Shown: positions 52,545 to 62,056, numbered from the stretch's first letter. The stretch is 62,280 nt of DNA from Lachnospiraceae bacterium (GCA_017482205.1 JAFUNK010000009.1:1-62280); one strand, 5' to 3'. Made by a program: numbers and translations. The notes: generated by a model not told the origin, from the letters alone.

Positions 52545-53474
52545 ATGAAAATGACTAAAAAAATAATGGCTTGTGTACTAACATTTGTACTGGGGGCAAC
52601 AATATTTACAGGCTGTGGTAAAGAAGCATTACCCGAAGTGAGCGTAGAGGACTATACAGTTTCGATAGATGCGGTCAGCAATGCAAGGTTTTACAGTCAC
52701 TATGAAGAATTGATGGCGGATGGATTCAAGGTGATTTATGCGGATGCGTTGGATGGCAGTTATATGCAGACCATTCAGCCCATAGCAAATCCGGAAAATC
52801 TGGATTGGAGAGAAGTGTTAATTGCCAGCGGTATTACCAATACAGAGGATTTTTCTATGCTTTTGATGTCCGGCGCGATTAACTGGAAGGAAATCGCGTT
52901 GGGAGAGGCAACCTTTAGCTATCTGGATATTTCGGCGGAAGGTGCTGACTATGCCATGGGAATTGCCTACTACCCCGATGCAGCTTATGGGGTTATGGTT
53001 TATGGTGATATGTTAGAGGCAGAATTATTACAGAGCGTAGCGGCACTGAATTTGGACGCAAACGGTTTCGGCATAGAACTGGGGGGAAGGATGCCCGGTC
53101 TTACTTTCTCTGACGGCGGAGCAGGTATGCAGTCCCATAGTGTTCACTATTTTGAAACTTTAGAACAGGTAGATTCCTATCTGGTGTCACAAGCAACCGG
53201 TATTAGGGCAGAAGATATTCAGGGCACAGAAGAAACTATGACTTTTGCCGGTCTTACCATGATTGTAGAAGGATACGGTGTGAATGCCAAAGGCAAGCTT
53301 TCTACCTCCGGTAACGCAAAAGGCATGGCTTATGCGGAAGGTATCATAGAACTGCCGGGCGGAGGCGGCTTCCTGTTAGTGAGTTTCTCTCAGAGAACCA
53401 CAGAGGGCAAGGTAGCTGAGATGACACAGCACCTGACTAAACTGGAAAAATATTTTACGGTAGATGTACAGTAA
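52545..53474 (+). CDS. Putative lipoprotein of unknown function
   Basis: A 309-residue protein with a lipoprotein signal peptide: basic MKMTKK, a hydrophobic core, and lipobox TIFTGCGK with the Cys at about residue 25. The mature part has no motif I recognise (AMGIAYYPDAAYGVMVYGDM, EGIIELPGGGGFLLVSFSQR). The ribosome site is weak (AAAGGCG). It stands alone between the tRNA and pfkA. Confidence 0.8.
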   Translation: MKMTKKIMACVLTFVLGATIFTGCGKEALPEVSVEDYTVSIDAVSNARFYSHYEELMADGFKVIYADALDGSYMQTIQPIANPENLDWREVLIASGITNTEDFSMLLMSGAINWKEIALGEATFSYLDISAEGADYAMGIAYYPDAAYGVMVYGDMLEAELLQSVAALNLDANGFGIELGGRMPGLTFSDGGAGMQSHSVHYFETLEQVDSYLVSQATGIRAEDIQGTEETMTFAGLTMIVEGYGVNAKGKLSTSGNAKGMAYAEGIIELPGGGGFLLVSFSQRTTEGKVAEMTQHLTKLEKYFTVDVQ

Positions 53475-53477
53475 AGA

Positions 53478-53506
53478 TTGCAAATTGAGCCTGAAAAGGG
53501 TACAAT
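53478..53506 (+). promoter_or_regulatory. Promoter of pfkA
   Basis: TTGCAA (53478-53483), 17 nt, TACAAT (53501-53506), starting a leader of about 110 nt. Confidence 0.6.
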
Positions 53507-53554
53507 TTTAAATAAGAGTTAAGGGGTATACTATACAAAACTAAAAATGTAAAC

Positions 53555-53616
53555 AAGGAGGCTAATCCTCCCCTCACCGGAGGGGTTCGGATTTTACTTC
53601 GTAAAATTAAAGGAGG
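53555..53616 (+). promoter_or_regulatory. pfkA leader with duplicated Shine-Dalgarno and three hairpins
   Basis: AAGGAGGCT occurs at 53555-53563 and again as the real ribosome site at 53610-53618. The first copy can pair with CCTCC (53567-53571) in a GGAGG-CTAAT-CCTCC hairpin. CCCCTC/GAGGGG and ATTTTAC-TTC-GTAAAAT hairpins follow. The CCTCC could instead pair with the real site, so a translational switch is possible. Confidence 0.45.
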
Positions 53617-53622
53617 CTGCAG

Positions 53623-54696
53623 ATGAAGAGAATCGGTATGTTGACAAGCGGTGGGGACTGTCAGGCGTTAAACGCTGCTATGAGAGGCGTTGTAAAGACT
53701 TTGGTAAACAGTGGTGAGAAGGTAGAAATCTATGGATTTCTGGATGGTTACCGTGGATTGATTTACGGTAATTACCGTATGCTTACCGGTAAAGATTTTT
53801 CAGGGATACTGACGATTGGCGGTACGATTCTGGGTACTTCCCGTACTCCTTTCAAACTGATTAGAGAACCGGATGAAAACGGTATTGATAAAGTGGAAGC
53901 CATGAAGAAAAATTACAAAAAGCTGAAACTGGACTGTCTGGTAATTTTAGGCGGTAACGGTACGCACAAGACAGCAAACCTGTTGCGTGAGGAAGGCTTG
54001 AATGTAGTGACCCTGCCCAAGACCATTGATAATGACCTTTGGGGTACAGATATGACCTTCGGTTTTCAGAGTGCGGTGGATATTGCCACTAACGCAATCG
54101 ACTGTATTCACACCACAGCAGCTTCCCACGGCAGAGTATTTATTGTAGAAGTTATGGGACACAAGGTAGGCTGGCTTACCTTAAATGCAGGTATGGCAGG
54201 CGGTGCAGATATTATTCTGTTACCTGAGATTCCTTATGATATTGATAAAGTGGTGGAGGCTATTGAAAACCGCCACAAAAACGGCAGCCGTTTTACGATT
54301 ATTGCGGTTGCGGAAGGTGCGATTTCCAAAGAGGATTCCAAACTTTCCAAGAAAGAATACAAAGAAAAACTGCGTAAACGCCCTTATCCTTCCGTATCCT
54401 ATGAAGTGGCAGCACAGATTCAGGAGAAATGTGGCAGAGAAGTGCGTGTAACCGTACCCGGACATGTGCAGAGAGGCGGAAGCCCCTGTCCTTATGACCG
54501 TGTATTTGCGAGCCGCCTCGGTTCTGAGGCAGGCAAGCTGATTTTGGAAAAGGAATACGGCTTCATGGTAGGATACAAGAACCGTGAAATTGTAAAGGTT
54601 CCTTTGGAGGACGTAGCCGGCAAGTTAAAGATGGTAGAGCCGGATGCAAAGATTGTAAAAGAAGCCAAGCTTTTAGGCATTTGTTTTGGTGATTAA
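53623..54696 (+). CDS. pfkA: 6-phosphofructokinase
   Basis: A 357-residue PFK that phosphorylates fructose-6-phosphate in glycolysis. Motifs are LTSGGDCQALNAAMRG, GGTILGTSR, LGGNGTHKTA (about 109-118), LPKTIDNDLWGTD (about 131-143) and the fructose-6-phosphate site EVMGHKVGW. The Gly of GGNGT matches ATP-using enzymes, whereas the Lys in PKTIDND is typical of PPi-PFKs and group III ATP-PFKs; the metal-site Asp is Asn. ATP use is more likely, but the donor is not certain. Confidence 0.95.
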   Translation: MKRIGMLTSGGDCQALNAAMRGVVKTLVNSGEKVEIYGFLDGYRGLIYGNYRMLTGKDFSGILTIGGTILGTSRTPFKLIREPDENGIDKVEAMKKNYKKLKLDCLVILGGNGTHKTANLLREEGLNVVTLPKTIDNDLWGTDMTFGFQSAVDIATNAIDCIHTTAASHGRVFIVEVMGHKVGWLTLNAGMAGGADIILLPEIPYDIDKVVEAIENRHKNGSRFTIIAVAEGAISKEDSKLSKKEYKEKLRKRPYPSVSYEVAAQIQEKCGREVRVTVPGHVQRGGSPCPYDRVFASRLGSEAGKLILEKEYGFMVGYKNREIVKVPLEDVAGKLKMVEPDAKIVKEAKLLGICFGD

Positions 54697-54739
54697 AGAA
54701 AACGGGTAGTTTTATCCATTGGAATGTGAGTAGAGAATT

Positions 54740-56329
54740 ATGTCCTATACAGCGTTATACAGAAAATTCCGTCCTGACAATTTTGAAGACGTCAAGGGGC
54801 AGGAACATATTGTAACAACCTTAAAAAATCAAATCAGAGCGAACCGTATCGGACATGCCTATCTGTTTACTGGAACGAGAGGTACGGGTAAGACTACTGT
54901 TGCTAAGATTTTTGCCAAAGCGGTAAACTGTGAAAATCCGGTAGAGGGAAGTCCCTGCGGAGAATGTGCAGTCTGCAAATCCATTGCCAGCGGTGCCAGT
55001 ATGAATGTCATCGAAATCGACGCGGCGAGTAACAACGGTGTAGACAATATCCGTGAGATTGTAGATGAAGTATCCTACTCTCCGGCTGAGGGAAAGTACA
55101 AGGTTTATATTATTGATGAAGTGCATATGTTGTCCATAGGGGCGTTTAATGCACTGTTAAAAACCTTGGAAGAACCCCCTTCCTACGTGATTTTTATTTT
55201 GGCGACCACGGAAGTGCACAAAATACCCATTACCATATTGTCCCGCTGTCAGCGTTATGATTTCAGGCGTATTACCATTGATACCATTGCAGACCGTATG
55301 CGGGAACTGATGAACACTGAACAGGTACAGATTGAAGAAAAGGCTTTAAAATATGTTGCGAAGATGGCAGACGGTTCCATGCGTGACGGCTTAAGCCTTT
55401 TAGACCAGTGCATTGCATTCCACTTAGGACAGGAATTGACCTATGACAAGGTATTAAATGTGCTGGGAGCAGTAGACACCGAAGTGTTCAGCCGCCTTTT
55501 TAGAAGTATTCTCAAGGCAGACGTACTTTCCTGTATCAGTACATTGGAAGAGATAGTTATGCAGGGGCGTGAATTAAACCAGTTTGTGGCGGACTTTACC
55601 TGGTATCTGCGTAATCTGATGTTGGCGGGGGCTACAGACAATATTGAAGATGTGATTGATGCCTCCAGTGAAAATCTGGCACGCTTAAAAGAAGAAGCAG
55701 CAATGGCAGATTTGGATACGGTAATGCGTTATATCCGTATTTTCTCAGAACTTTCAGGACAGATTCGGTATGCGTCCCAGAAGCGTATTATGATAGAAAT
55801 GGCACTGATAAAGGTATGCCGCCCTGCCATGGAAACCACGCAGGATGCAGTGCTTGACCGTATCAGACAGGTGGAAGAAAAAGTGGAAAATGCCGCTATT
55901 CTGCCTGCGGGTATGGATATGTCCGCTTTTGCAGGAGGTGCAGGCAGTGTGGGAGTAGCCGGTGGTGCGCCCAGAAAGCCCAGACCGGAGCTGCCTAAAG
56001 CGATTCCTGATGACATAAAGGAAATTGTGGCGAAGTGGCCTGCTATTGCAGGAAATGCAGAGAACCCCATGAAAATGTACCTAAAGTCTGCTAAGTTGAG
56101 CCTTGGCGGAGACAACCGCCTGATGGTGGTGTTGCCGGACGGATTACCTTCTGATTATTTTATGAGGAACGAAGGGAATAAGGAACAACTGGAACTTTTA
56201 CTGGAGGATTTCTCAGGAAAGAAAGTGGAAGTCAATTTTCAGGCAGTAGCAAGTGACAGGGAGTTTGAAGAATCTTATGTGGATTTATCCAAGATAATCC
56301 ATATGGAAATAGAAGAAGTAGAAGAATAA
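54740..56329 (+). CDS. dnaX: DNA polymerase III subunits gamma/tau
   Basis: A 529-residue clamp-loader ATPase. The P-loop is GTRGTGKTTVAKIF (about 45-58), the zinc module CENPVEGSPCGECAVC (about 66-81), the DExx box YIIDEVHML and the sensor LSRCQRYDF (about 168-176). Residues about 395-420 are a Gly/Ala/Pro linker before a C-terminal tau-like domain. First gene of dnaX-ybaB-recR. Confidence 0.97.
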   Translation: MSYTALYRKFRPDNFEDVKGQEHIVTTLKNQIRANRIGHAYLFTGTRGTGKTTVAKIFAKAVNCENPVEGSPCGECAVCKSIASGASMNVIEIDAASNNGVDNIREIVDEVSYSPAEGKYKVYIIDEVHMLSIGAFNALLKTLEEPPSYVIFILATTEVHKIPITILSRCQRYDFRRITIDTIADRMRELMNTEQVQIEEKALKYVAKMADGSMRDGLSLLDQCIAFHLGQELTYDKVLNVLGAVDTEVFSRLFRSILKADVLSCISTLEEIVMQGRELNQFVADFTWYLRNLMLAGATDNIEDVIDASSENLARLKEEAAMADLDTVMRYIRIFSELSGQIRYASQKRIMIEMALIKVCRPAMETTQDAVLDRIRQVEEKVENAAILPAGMDMSAFAGGAGSVGVAGGAPRKPRPELPKAIPDDIKEIVAKWPAIAGNAENPMKMYLKSAKLSLGGDNRLMVVLPDGLPSDYFMRNEGNKEQLELLLEDFSGKKVEVNFQAVASDREFEESYVDLSKIIHMEIEEVEE

Positions 56330-56344
56330 CCGGAGGAAATTAAA

Positions 56345-56692
56345 ATGGCAAAACGTGGAGGATTTCCCGGCGGAGCAATGCCCGGAAATATGAACAATTT
56401 AATGAAGCAGGCGCAGAGAATGCAGCGCCAGATGGAAGAAGGACAGAAAGAACTGGAAACCAAGGAATTTACTGCATCCGCAGGTGGCGGTGCAGTAGAG
56501 GTTACCGTATCCGGTAAAAAGGAAGTTGTTAAGGTGACTTTGTCTGAAGAAGTAGTAGACCCTGATGATATTGAAATGTTACAGGACTTAATCGTTGCCG
56601 CAACCAATGAAGCACTGCGTCAGGCTGAAGAAGCCAATGCGGCACTGATGAATAAGATGACCGGCGGCTTTGGCGGAGGCTTTCCTTTCTAA
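56345..56692 (+). CDS. YbaB/EbfC family nucleoid-associated protein
   Basis: A 115-residue DNA-binding protein with [20 protein letters not shown], then [20 protein letters not shown] and a C-terminal Gly/Phe tail. It is placed between dnaX and recR as in most Firmicutes. CCGGAGGAAAT precedes the ATG; the stop overlaps recR by one base. Confidence 0.95.
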   Translation: MAKRGGFPGGAMPGNMNNLMKQAQRMQRQMEEGQKELETKEFTASAGGGAVEVTVSGKKEVVKVTLSEEVVDPDDIEMLQDLIVAATNEALRQAEEANAALMNKMTGGFGGGFPF

Positions 56693-57288
56693 TGGAGTTG
56701 TATAGCGGACACATTAATAAATTAATAGAAGAACTGGCAGCATTGCCCGGTATCGGAAGTAAGTCTGCACAGAGACTGGCGTTTCATTTAATCAATATGC
56801 CTCAGGACAAAGTAAACCGGCTGGCGAACACTATCATAGATGCCAAAGCCAATGTGCGGTATTGCAAGGAGTGTTATACCCTGACTGATAGGGAGGTTTG
56901 TCCGGTTTGTTCCAATGAAAAACGCAACCATGCCCAGATTATGGTGGTAGAGAATACCAGAGATTTGACTGCTTATGAAAAGACTGGGAAGTACGAGGGT
57001 GTGTACCATGTACTGCATGGTGCGATTTCCCCTATGTTGGGAATTGGCCCCGGCGACATACGCTTAAAAGAACTGGTTAAACGGCTGGAGGCAGATGTGG
57101 ATGAGGTGATTATTGCCACCAATTCCAGTCTGGAAGGGGAAACTACTGCCATGTATATCAGTAAGCTGATTAAACCCATGGGTGTGAAAGTTACCCGTAT
57201 TGCCAGCGGCGTACCGGTAGGCGGAGACTTGGAATACATAGATGAAGTAACCTTGTTGCGGGCACTGGAAGGACGTATTGAATTGTAG
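56692..57288 (+). CDS. recR: Recombination protein RecR
   Basis: A 198-residue recombination mediator that works with RecF and RecO on gapped DNA. It has an HhH segment ([19 protein letters not shown], about 12-30), a Cys4 zinc finger ([16 protein letters not shown], about 57-72), and a Toprim domain ([22 protein letters not shown]). Its ATG overlaps the ybaB stop (TAATG). Confidence 0.97.
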   Translation: MELYSGHINKLIEELAALPGIGSKSAQRLAFHLINMPQDKVNRLANTIIDAKANVRYCKECYTLTDREVCPVCSNEKRNHAQIMVVENTRDLTAYEKTGKYEGVYHVLHGAISPMLGIGPGDIRLKELVKRLEADVDEVIIATNSSLEGETTAMYISKLIKPMGVKVTRIASGVPVGGDLEYIDEVTLLRALEGRIEL

Positions 57289-57389
57289 CCGCATCGGATG
57301 ACGAAAATCCGGCAGAAAAAAGCAGACCGATACAAAATAAGCCGGCAGGAAGAAAAGGATTGTTGCCGGGAAAAGTAAGGAGGACGAAG

Positions 57390-58439
57390 ATGTCTGTTAC
57401 AAAGAAATTATTCGGAACCTGTCCCAACGGGGAAGAGGTATATGTATATAAAATTACCAATAACAGTGGCGTAAGTGCCGAGGTAATGGATTTTGGTGCT
57501 ATTTTAGTAAGTATGAATGTACCGGATAAAAACGGTAAGATGACGGATGTAGCTTTAGGCTATGCAGATTTTGACAGCTATATCAAATATAATTGTTGCT
57601 TTGGCGCAACGGTAGGACCCAATGCTAACCGTATCGGCAGCGCTCAGTTTGTAATTGATGGCAATACTTATCAGGTAGATAAAAACGACGGTGCAAACAA
57701 CTTACATAGCCATTTGACTGAAGGCTTTCACAGACGCGTGTGGAAAAGTGAGGCAGGAAGCAATTGTGTAAAATTTACTCTGGAAGAAAAAGACGGTATG
57801 TTAGGTTTTCCCGGCAACAGAGTTTTTACGGTAACCTATACTTTGACTGACAGTAAACGCTTGGAAATTCATTATAATGGGGAAAGCGATACCAATACCA
57901 TTATGAACCTGACAAACCATAGTTACTTTAACTTAAAGGGTGCAGGTCATGGTGATATTGAGGACCATGTATTGTGGATGAAAGCATCCAACTACACCCC
58001 TGTAGTAAAAGGAGGTATTCCTACCGGAGAAATCGTACCGGTTGCAGGGACGCCCATGGACTTTACAACACCTACTGTGGTTGGAAAGCACATCAATGGC
58101 GATTTTGAACAGATACGACTGACCGGCGGCTACGACCACAACTGGGTTATCGATGATTTTGACGGCAGTTTGCAGATGTTTGCTACCGTAAAAGCACCGG
58201 ATAATGGGGTTGTAATGAAGGTATATACTAATTTACCGGGTGTGCAGTTCTATGCCGGCAACTATATCGATGAACAGGAAGGCAAGGAAGGTCAGATTTA
58301 CAGGGACAGATATGGTTTGTGCCTGGAGACTCAGTTCTATCCCGATACGGCTAACAAGCCCCAGTTCCCTTCCGCAGTGTTCGGACCTGACAGAATTTAT
58401 GATTACACCACCGTGTATGAGTTTGGTGTAGAGTCATAG
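57390..58439 (+). CDS. galM: Aldose 1-epimerase (galactose mutarotase)
   Basis: A 349-residue mutarotase that converts beta- to alpha-D-galactose before GalK. Visible are GATVGPNANRIG, NGANNLHSHLTEGFHRRVW-like segments (about 100-120, with the first His), LTNHSYFNLKG (about 180, catalytic His) and the C-terminal Glu in GLCLETQFYPD (about 317). The ATG at 57390 follows AAGGAGGACGAAG; a frame start 30 bases earlier is unsupported. It lies far from galK-galT. Confidence 0.95.
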   Translation: MSVTKKLFGTCPNGEEVYVYKITNNSGVSAEVMDFGAILVSMNVPDKNGKMTDVALGYADFDSYIKYNCCFGATVGPNANRIGSAQFVIDGNTYQVDKNDGANNLHSHLTEGFHRRVWKSEAGSNCVKFTLEEKDGMLGFPGNRVFTVTYTLTDSKRLEIHYNGESDTNTIMNLTNHSYFNLKGAGHGDIEDHVLWMKASNYTPVVKGGIPTGEIVPVAGTPMDFTTPTVVGKHINGDFEQIRLTGGYDHNWVIDDFDGSLQMFATVKAPDNGVVMKVYTNLPGVQFYAGNYIDEQEGKEGQIYRDRYGLCLETQFYPDTANKPQFPSAVFGPDRIYDYTTVYEFGVES

Positions 58440-58478
58440 AATAATAGTAGATATAGGAATAGAATAAGGAAAAGGTAA

Positions 58479-58510
58479 GGGCGATTGTCTTTTAAGGCAA
58501 CCGCCTTTTT
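58479..58510 (+). terminator. Terminator after galM
   Basis: GGGCGATTG and CAACCGCC pair around TCTTTTAAGG, followed by six T's. Confidence 0.75.
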
Positions 58511-58606
58511 TGTCGAAAAAATCTTTTTTGGACAAACATTTTTCGAGGGAATGTGCAAGGAAAAAGGGGTATACTGTCTGCAAAAATAAAAAGTGGGGGC
58601 CTGCAT

Positions 58607-59953
58607 ATGGAACTGCCAAAAAATGTTGTACAGATAGGAAAACCGGACAGAGTACATAAGATTTACATAGAAGATTATGTGGTTTCGTACATAAAACAAT
58701 TGAATAGAGCGTGTGATGGCAGAGCCATTGGCCTGGCATTGTACGGAAAACTTTGCGAAGAGGAAGAATGCAGATATTATTTTCTGTATGGTGCGGCAAG
58801 AATAGAGGGACTGGAGCATAGGGGACCTTATCTTTCACAATCGGAAAAAGAGGAAATCACGGAGAGAGGAAGACAATATTTTGAAGACTATGAATTTTTA
58901 GCGTGGTGTACCATAAAAGGAGAACCGTTGGAGAGCCTTTTTGTGAAGGTACAGGGTAAAGGTGTAGAAGTAGAAGGCTATGCCTGCTTTTATGAAAAAA
59001 ACGAGAGTATGTTGAACTATATGCTGCTTTCCGGACAAAAGCCCACAGAGACACTGGGGAGTATACCGCAAGCCAGAGAAACGGTGGGAGAGCAGGAAAG
59101 TATTCCGAGAGTTTCCCAAGCAGAGAGAGCCGCACACGAAATCATGGAGAACGGAACAAGCCGGAGCTCTAAGGGTAGCAACTCCGGCATGCGTCCTGCC
59201 AGAGGAGAGTGGCGTGCTGCTGACTTTATGCATCCGTCTGTAAGGAATACATCCAAGGCGGCAGATAGTGTAAAAGAAAGCGAAAAAATAACTAATATTA
59301 ATGCAAGGAAAGAAAAAACAAAAAATCTTTCCGCTAAGCGGACGGAATATATGAAAATGGCAGCAGTGGCGGCTTTTCTGGTATTGTGTGTAATTGGTAT
59401 TACTACCTTGAACGAGCATGGGAAACTGGAAGATTTGCAGGTGGCGGCGAGTCATGTGATAGCCAGCATGACAGAACAGAAACTGCCTGACGCGGGTGAG
59501 GACAATACGATTTCCGGTGGCTCGGCATTGCCAACGGAGGAAACGGGCATACAGCCGGAGACAACAGAAGGTGCAGTACAGACCGATGGAGCCGGTCAGA
59601 CAGAAGCGGAGCAGATTCCTACCGTATCGGGACAGGAAAATAATCTTGATACACAAGCGGACGGTGTTGGCGAACAAGAGAGTGACACCGGAACAGATGG
59701 TGTGGTACAAGAGAATGCCTCTCAAGAAGAGTATCAGGCTGCGAGCAGTCAGTCAGTGGTGGTGCAACCACCCGAAGAACAGGCAGAGCCGGAAGAACTA
59801 CCCGTATCCTATACAATTGTCAGGGGAGATACGCTTATCAGTATATGTATGAGCCGCTATGGTTCGTTGGATAAATTAAAGGAAATTTGCGAAATGAATC
59901 ATATTTCCAATGCGGATAATATACAGGTTGGACAAACTATTTTACTTCCGTAG
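58607..59953 (+). CDS. Membrane protein with C-terminal LysM domain
   Basis: A 448-residue protein. Residues 1-150 are an unrecognised soluble domain (HKIYIEDYVVSYIKQLNRAC, ALYGKLCEEEECRYYFLYGA). A low-complexity stretch leads to one membrane helix (about 247-267, KMAAVAAFLVLCVIGITTL). A long Glu/Thr/Gln-rich extracellular linker follows, and a LysM domain ends the protein (VSYTIVRGDTLISICMSRYG, then VGQTILLP). It should bind peptidoglycan outside and signal or scaffold inside. The ATG at 58607 has only a weak site (GTGGGGG). Confidence 0.85.
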   Translation: MELPKNVVQIGKPDRVHKIYIEDYVVSYIKQLNRACDGRAIGLALYGKLCEEEECRYYFLYGAARIEGLEHRGPYLSQSEKEEITERGRQYFEDYEFLAWCTIKGEPLESLFVKVQGKGVEVEGYACFYEKNESMLNYMLLSGQKPTETLGSIPQARETVGEQESIPRVSQAERAAHEIMENGTSRSSKGSNSGMRPARGEWRAADFMHPSVRNTSKAADSVKESEKITNINARKEKTKNLSAKRTEYMKMAAVAAFLVLCVIGITTLNEHGKLEDLQVAASHVIASMTEQKLPDAGEDNTISGGSALPTEETGIQPETTEGAVQTDGAGQTEAEQIPTVSGQENNLDTQADGVGEQESDTGTDGVVQENASQEEYQAASSQSVVVQPPEEQAEPEELPVSYTIVRGDTLISICMSRYGSLDKLKEICEMNHISNADNIQVGQTILLP

Positions 59954-60009
59954 TATTTTTGTGATATACTGTGAGAAGTAAAAGTGTTATTCGGACAAGA
60001 GGAAATACC

Positions 60010-61251
60010 ATGGCAGATATCAGAAGCTATACCAAGGAAAAAGAAAAGAGAGAACAGAATAAAGCAGCAAGGCAGGGCAAACTGAAGCTGGTTAAGTCAG
60101 AGAGTGAAGAGAATTTTCAGCAAAAGCTGAGAAAACATAGATTGTCTTACGTATACAGAATAGGGTTGTTATTGTTAGTGTGTGTGGTTATCGTAGCAAT
60201 CATTGCAATACAGTACAATAACAAAACCTATGAAGATTATGATGTGATAGATACCACCGGAAAAGCAGCAGTGAACGGAACTACAGATATTGCACTGGGG
60301 AAATATATTTTAACATACAGTAAGGACGGTGCACATTGTACGGACTCGGCGGGAAATGTGCTCTGGGATCAGACTTATGAGATGCAGAGTCCCATTGTGA
60401 GTATTTGCGGGGATGTGGTGGCTATCGGTGACTATAACGGCAGAACTATTTATGTGCAAAGTGCTGAGAAACAACTGGGTACTATCAATACCAATCTGCC
60501 TATCCGCAATCTTTGTGTGGCCGGAAACGGGGTCGTGGCAGCAGTACTGGAAGATACTGAAGAAACATGGATTCGTATATATGATGCTTCCGGCAAGGAA
60601 TTGTTGTATTTCAGAACGACCATGAAGAATACCGGTTATCCAATTTCTGTCAGTTTGTCGCCAGATGCACTTTTGTGTACCATATCTTACATATATGTGG
60701 ACGCAGGAAAAGTAAAATCCAGTGTGGCATTTTATAATTTTGGCGAATACGGACAAAATCAGATAGACAATCTGGTTGGAGGATATGATTATCCGGACAC
60801 ATTGGTATCTTATGTGCAATATATGAATAATAGTACTGTGTTTGCAGTAGGGGATGACAGTGTTATGTTTTTTAAAGTCAGTCAGAAACCGGATGCCCCT
60901 CAGATATATTATTTTGATGAGGAGGTTAGGGGCGTTTATTATAATGAAGAGTATGTAGGACTGGTTTTTTATAATGAAGCGTCTGAAAAACGATATCGTC
61001 TGGATATTTATAATGCCGCAGGTAATTTGATTGAGTCCAAAGAATTTGATATGGACTATGCAGATATAGTATTTGATAAAGATACTTACATTATATATAA
61101 TGAGAAAGAATGTATCATTACGACTATGGATGGTGTGGAAAAATATAATGGTATCTTTAAAAAACAGGTGCGGTTATTAGTACCCACAAGTGGAAAATAC
61201 AGATATACTTTGGTAACCGATGATACGATAGACGTTATACTGATGAGATAA
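60010..61251 (+). CDS. DUF5711 family membrane-anchored protein
   Basis: A 413-residue protein with a basic cytoplasmic N-terminus (residues 1-40, many Lys/Arg), one membrane helix (about 50-70, IGLLLLVCVVIVAIIAI) and a large extracellular part with repeated beta-strand motifs suggestive of a beta-propeller (DIALGKYILTYSKDGAHCTD, SICGDVVAIGDYNGRTIYV). The ATG at 60010 follows AGAGGAAATACC. It lies between the LysM and CvpA genes; all three are envelope proteins. Confidence 0.8.
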   Translation: MADIRSYTKEKEKREQNKAARQGKLKLVKSESEENFQQKLRKHRLSYVYRIGLLLLVCVVIVAIIAIQYNNKTYEDYDVIDTTGKAAVNGTTDIALGKYILTYSKDGAHCTDSAGNVLWDQTYEMQSPIVSICGDVVAIGDYNGRTIYVQSAEKQLGTINTNLPIRNLCVAGNGVVAAVLEDTEETWIRIYDASGKELLYFRTTMKNTGYPISVSLSPDALLCTISYIYVDAGKVKSSVAFYNFGEYGQNQIDNLVGGYDYPDTLVSYVQYMNNSTVFAVGDDSVMFFKVSQKPDAPQIYYFDEEVRGVYYNEEYVGLVFYNEASEKRYRLDIYNAAGNLIESKEFDMDYADIVFDKDTYIIYNEKECIITTMDGVEKYNGIFKKQVRLLVPTSGKYRYTLVTDDTIDVILMR

Positions 61252-61260
61252 GGAGTACAT

Positions 61261-61767
61261 ATGAACTGGTTATTATTGATTGCAGCAATTGTATTGATTT
61301 GGAGAATTGCGGAAGGACTTCACAGGGGAATGGTTAAGGAAATCATTTCTTTTGTATCGCTGGTAGTCCTTTGCCTGACAGTGGCTTTGATTGGAACCGC
61401 ACTCAGCAAATATTTTGAAAAAGATATTATAAGCATGATTGTAGCGATTGTGTTGTTGCTGATTTTGTGTATTGTGCACAGGCTGCTCAGTATCGTGTTC
61501 TTTTCGGCAAAACTGGTAGCCAAACTGCCTGTTGTAAAAACAGTGGATAAATTATTGGGAGCAGTAATTGGTGTACTGGAAACAATTGTGCTTTTATGGA
61601 CACTGTTCTCTTTCATTATTACCTTTGGTATGGGTATGCTGGGACAACAGATATTGCAGTATGTAACGGACAGCAAGGTGTTAAGCGTGATATTCAATTA
61701 CAATTATTTGCAGGTGCTGGTAGACATGATTGCACAAAAACTACAGATAGGTGCAATGGGAATGTAA
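61261..61767 (+). CDS. CvpA family membrane protein
   Basis: A 168-residue protein with four or five hydrophobic segments and the CvpA pattern (RIAEGLHRGMVKEIISFVSL near the N-terminus, VVKTVDKLLGAVIGVLETIV in the middle). CvpA proteins are linked to envelope homeostasis. AAGGAGTACAT precedes the ATG, 9 nt after the DUF5711 stop. Confidence 0.88.
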   Translation: MNWLLLIAAIVLIWRIAEGLHRGMVKEIISFVSLVVLCLTVALIGTALSKYFEKDIISMIVAIVLLLILCIVHRLLSIVFFSAKLVAKLPVVKTVDKLLGAVIGVLETIVLLWTLFSFIITFGMGMLGQQILQYVTDSKVLSVIFNYNYLQVLVDMIAQKLQIGAMGM

Positions 61768-61787
61768 TAAAAGTAAGCAGTAAGCCA

Positions 61788-61828
61788 CAGGGTGTTTGAT
61801 GGGAGTAATAACCGGAAACACCCTGTTT
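61788..61828 (+). terminator. Terminator after the CvpA gene
   Basis: CAGGGTGTTT pairs with AAACACCCTG around an 18-nt loop, followed by TTTTG. Confidence 0.8.
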
Positions 61829-61902
61829 TGAATTTATAGGAAATTTGCGAGAGCCTGTAAGTTTAATGCCTCTTGTTTCAGTAGTAAAGCAAATATGAAA
61901 TT

Positions 61903-61940
61903 TGAAGAAAAATAATAAATATGAAGAAAAATAATAAATA
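61903..61940. repeat. Perfect 19-bp tandem duplication
   Basis: TGAAGAAAAATAATAAATA occurs twice back to back (61903-61921 and 61922-61940), directly before the strong promoter at 61947. It may act as an A-rich upstream element. Confidence 0.85.
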
Positions 61941-61946
61941 TAGAGA

Positions 61947-61976
61947 TTGACAAATATTTACACCCAATGCTATAAT
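61947..61976 (+). promoter_or_regulatory. Strong promoter P1 of the rightward operon
   Basis: TTGACA (61947-61952), 18 nt, TATAAT (61971-61976): both boxes match consensus fully. Confidence 0.8.
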
Positions 61977-62056
61977 AAAAATCCACCGTCTGAAAGGGCG
62001 GAAGAATATCAGATTTTGTCAGCAAAATATTTTATAAGAAAAATGAAAAAAATATG

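Noticed and set aside
58898-59725. 275-residue minus-strand reading frame
   Set aside because: It is antisense to the LysM gene, whose own frame has clear domains. The long open frame results from codon composition and has no ribosome site.
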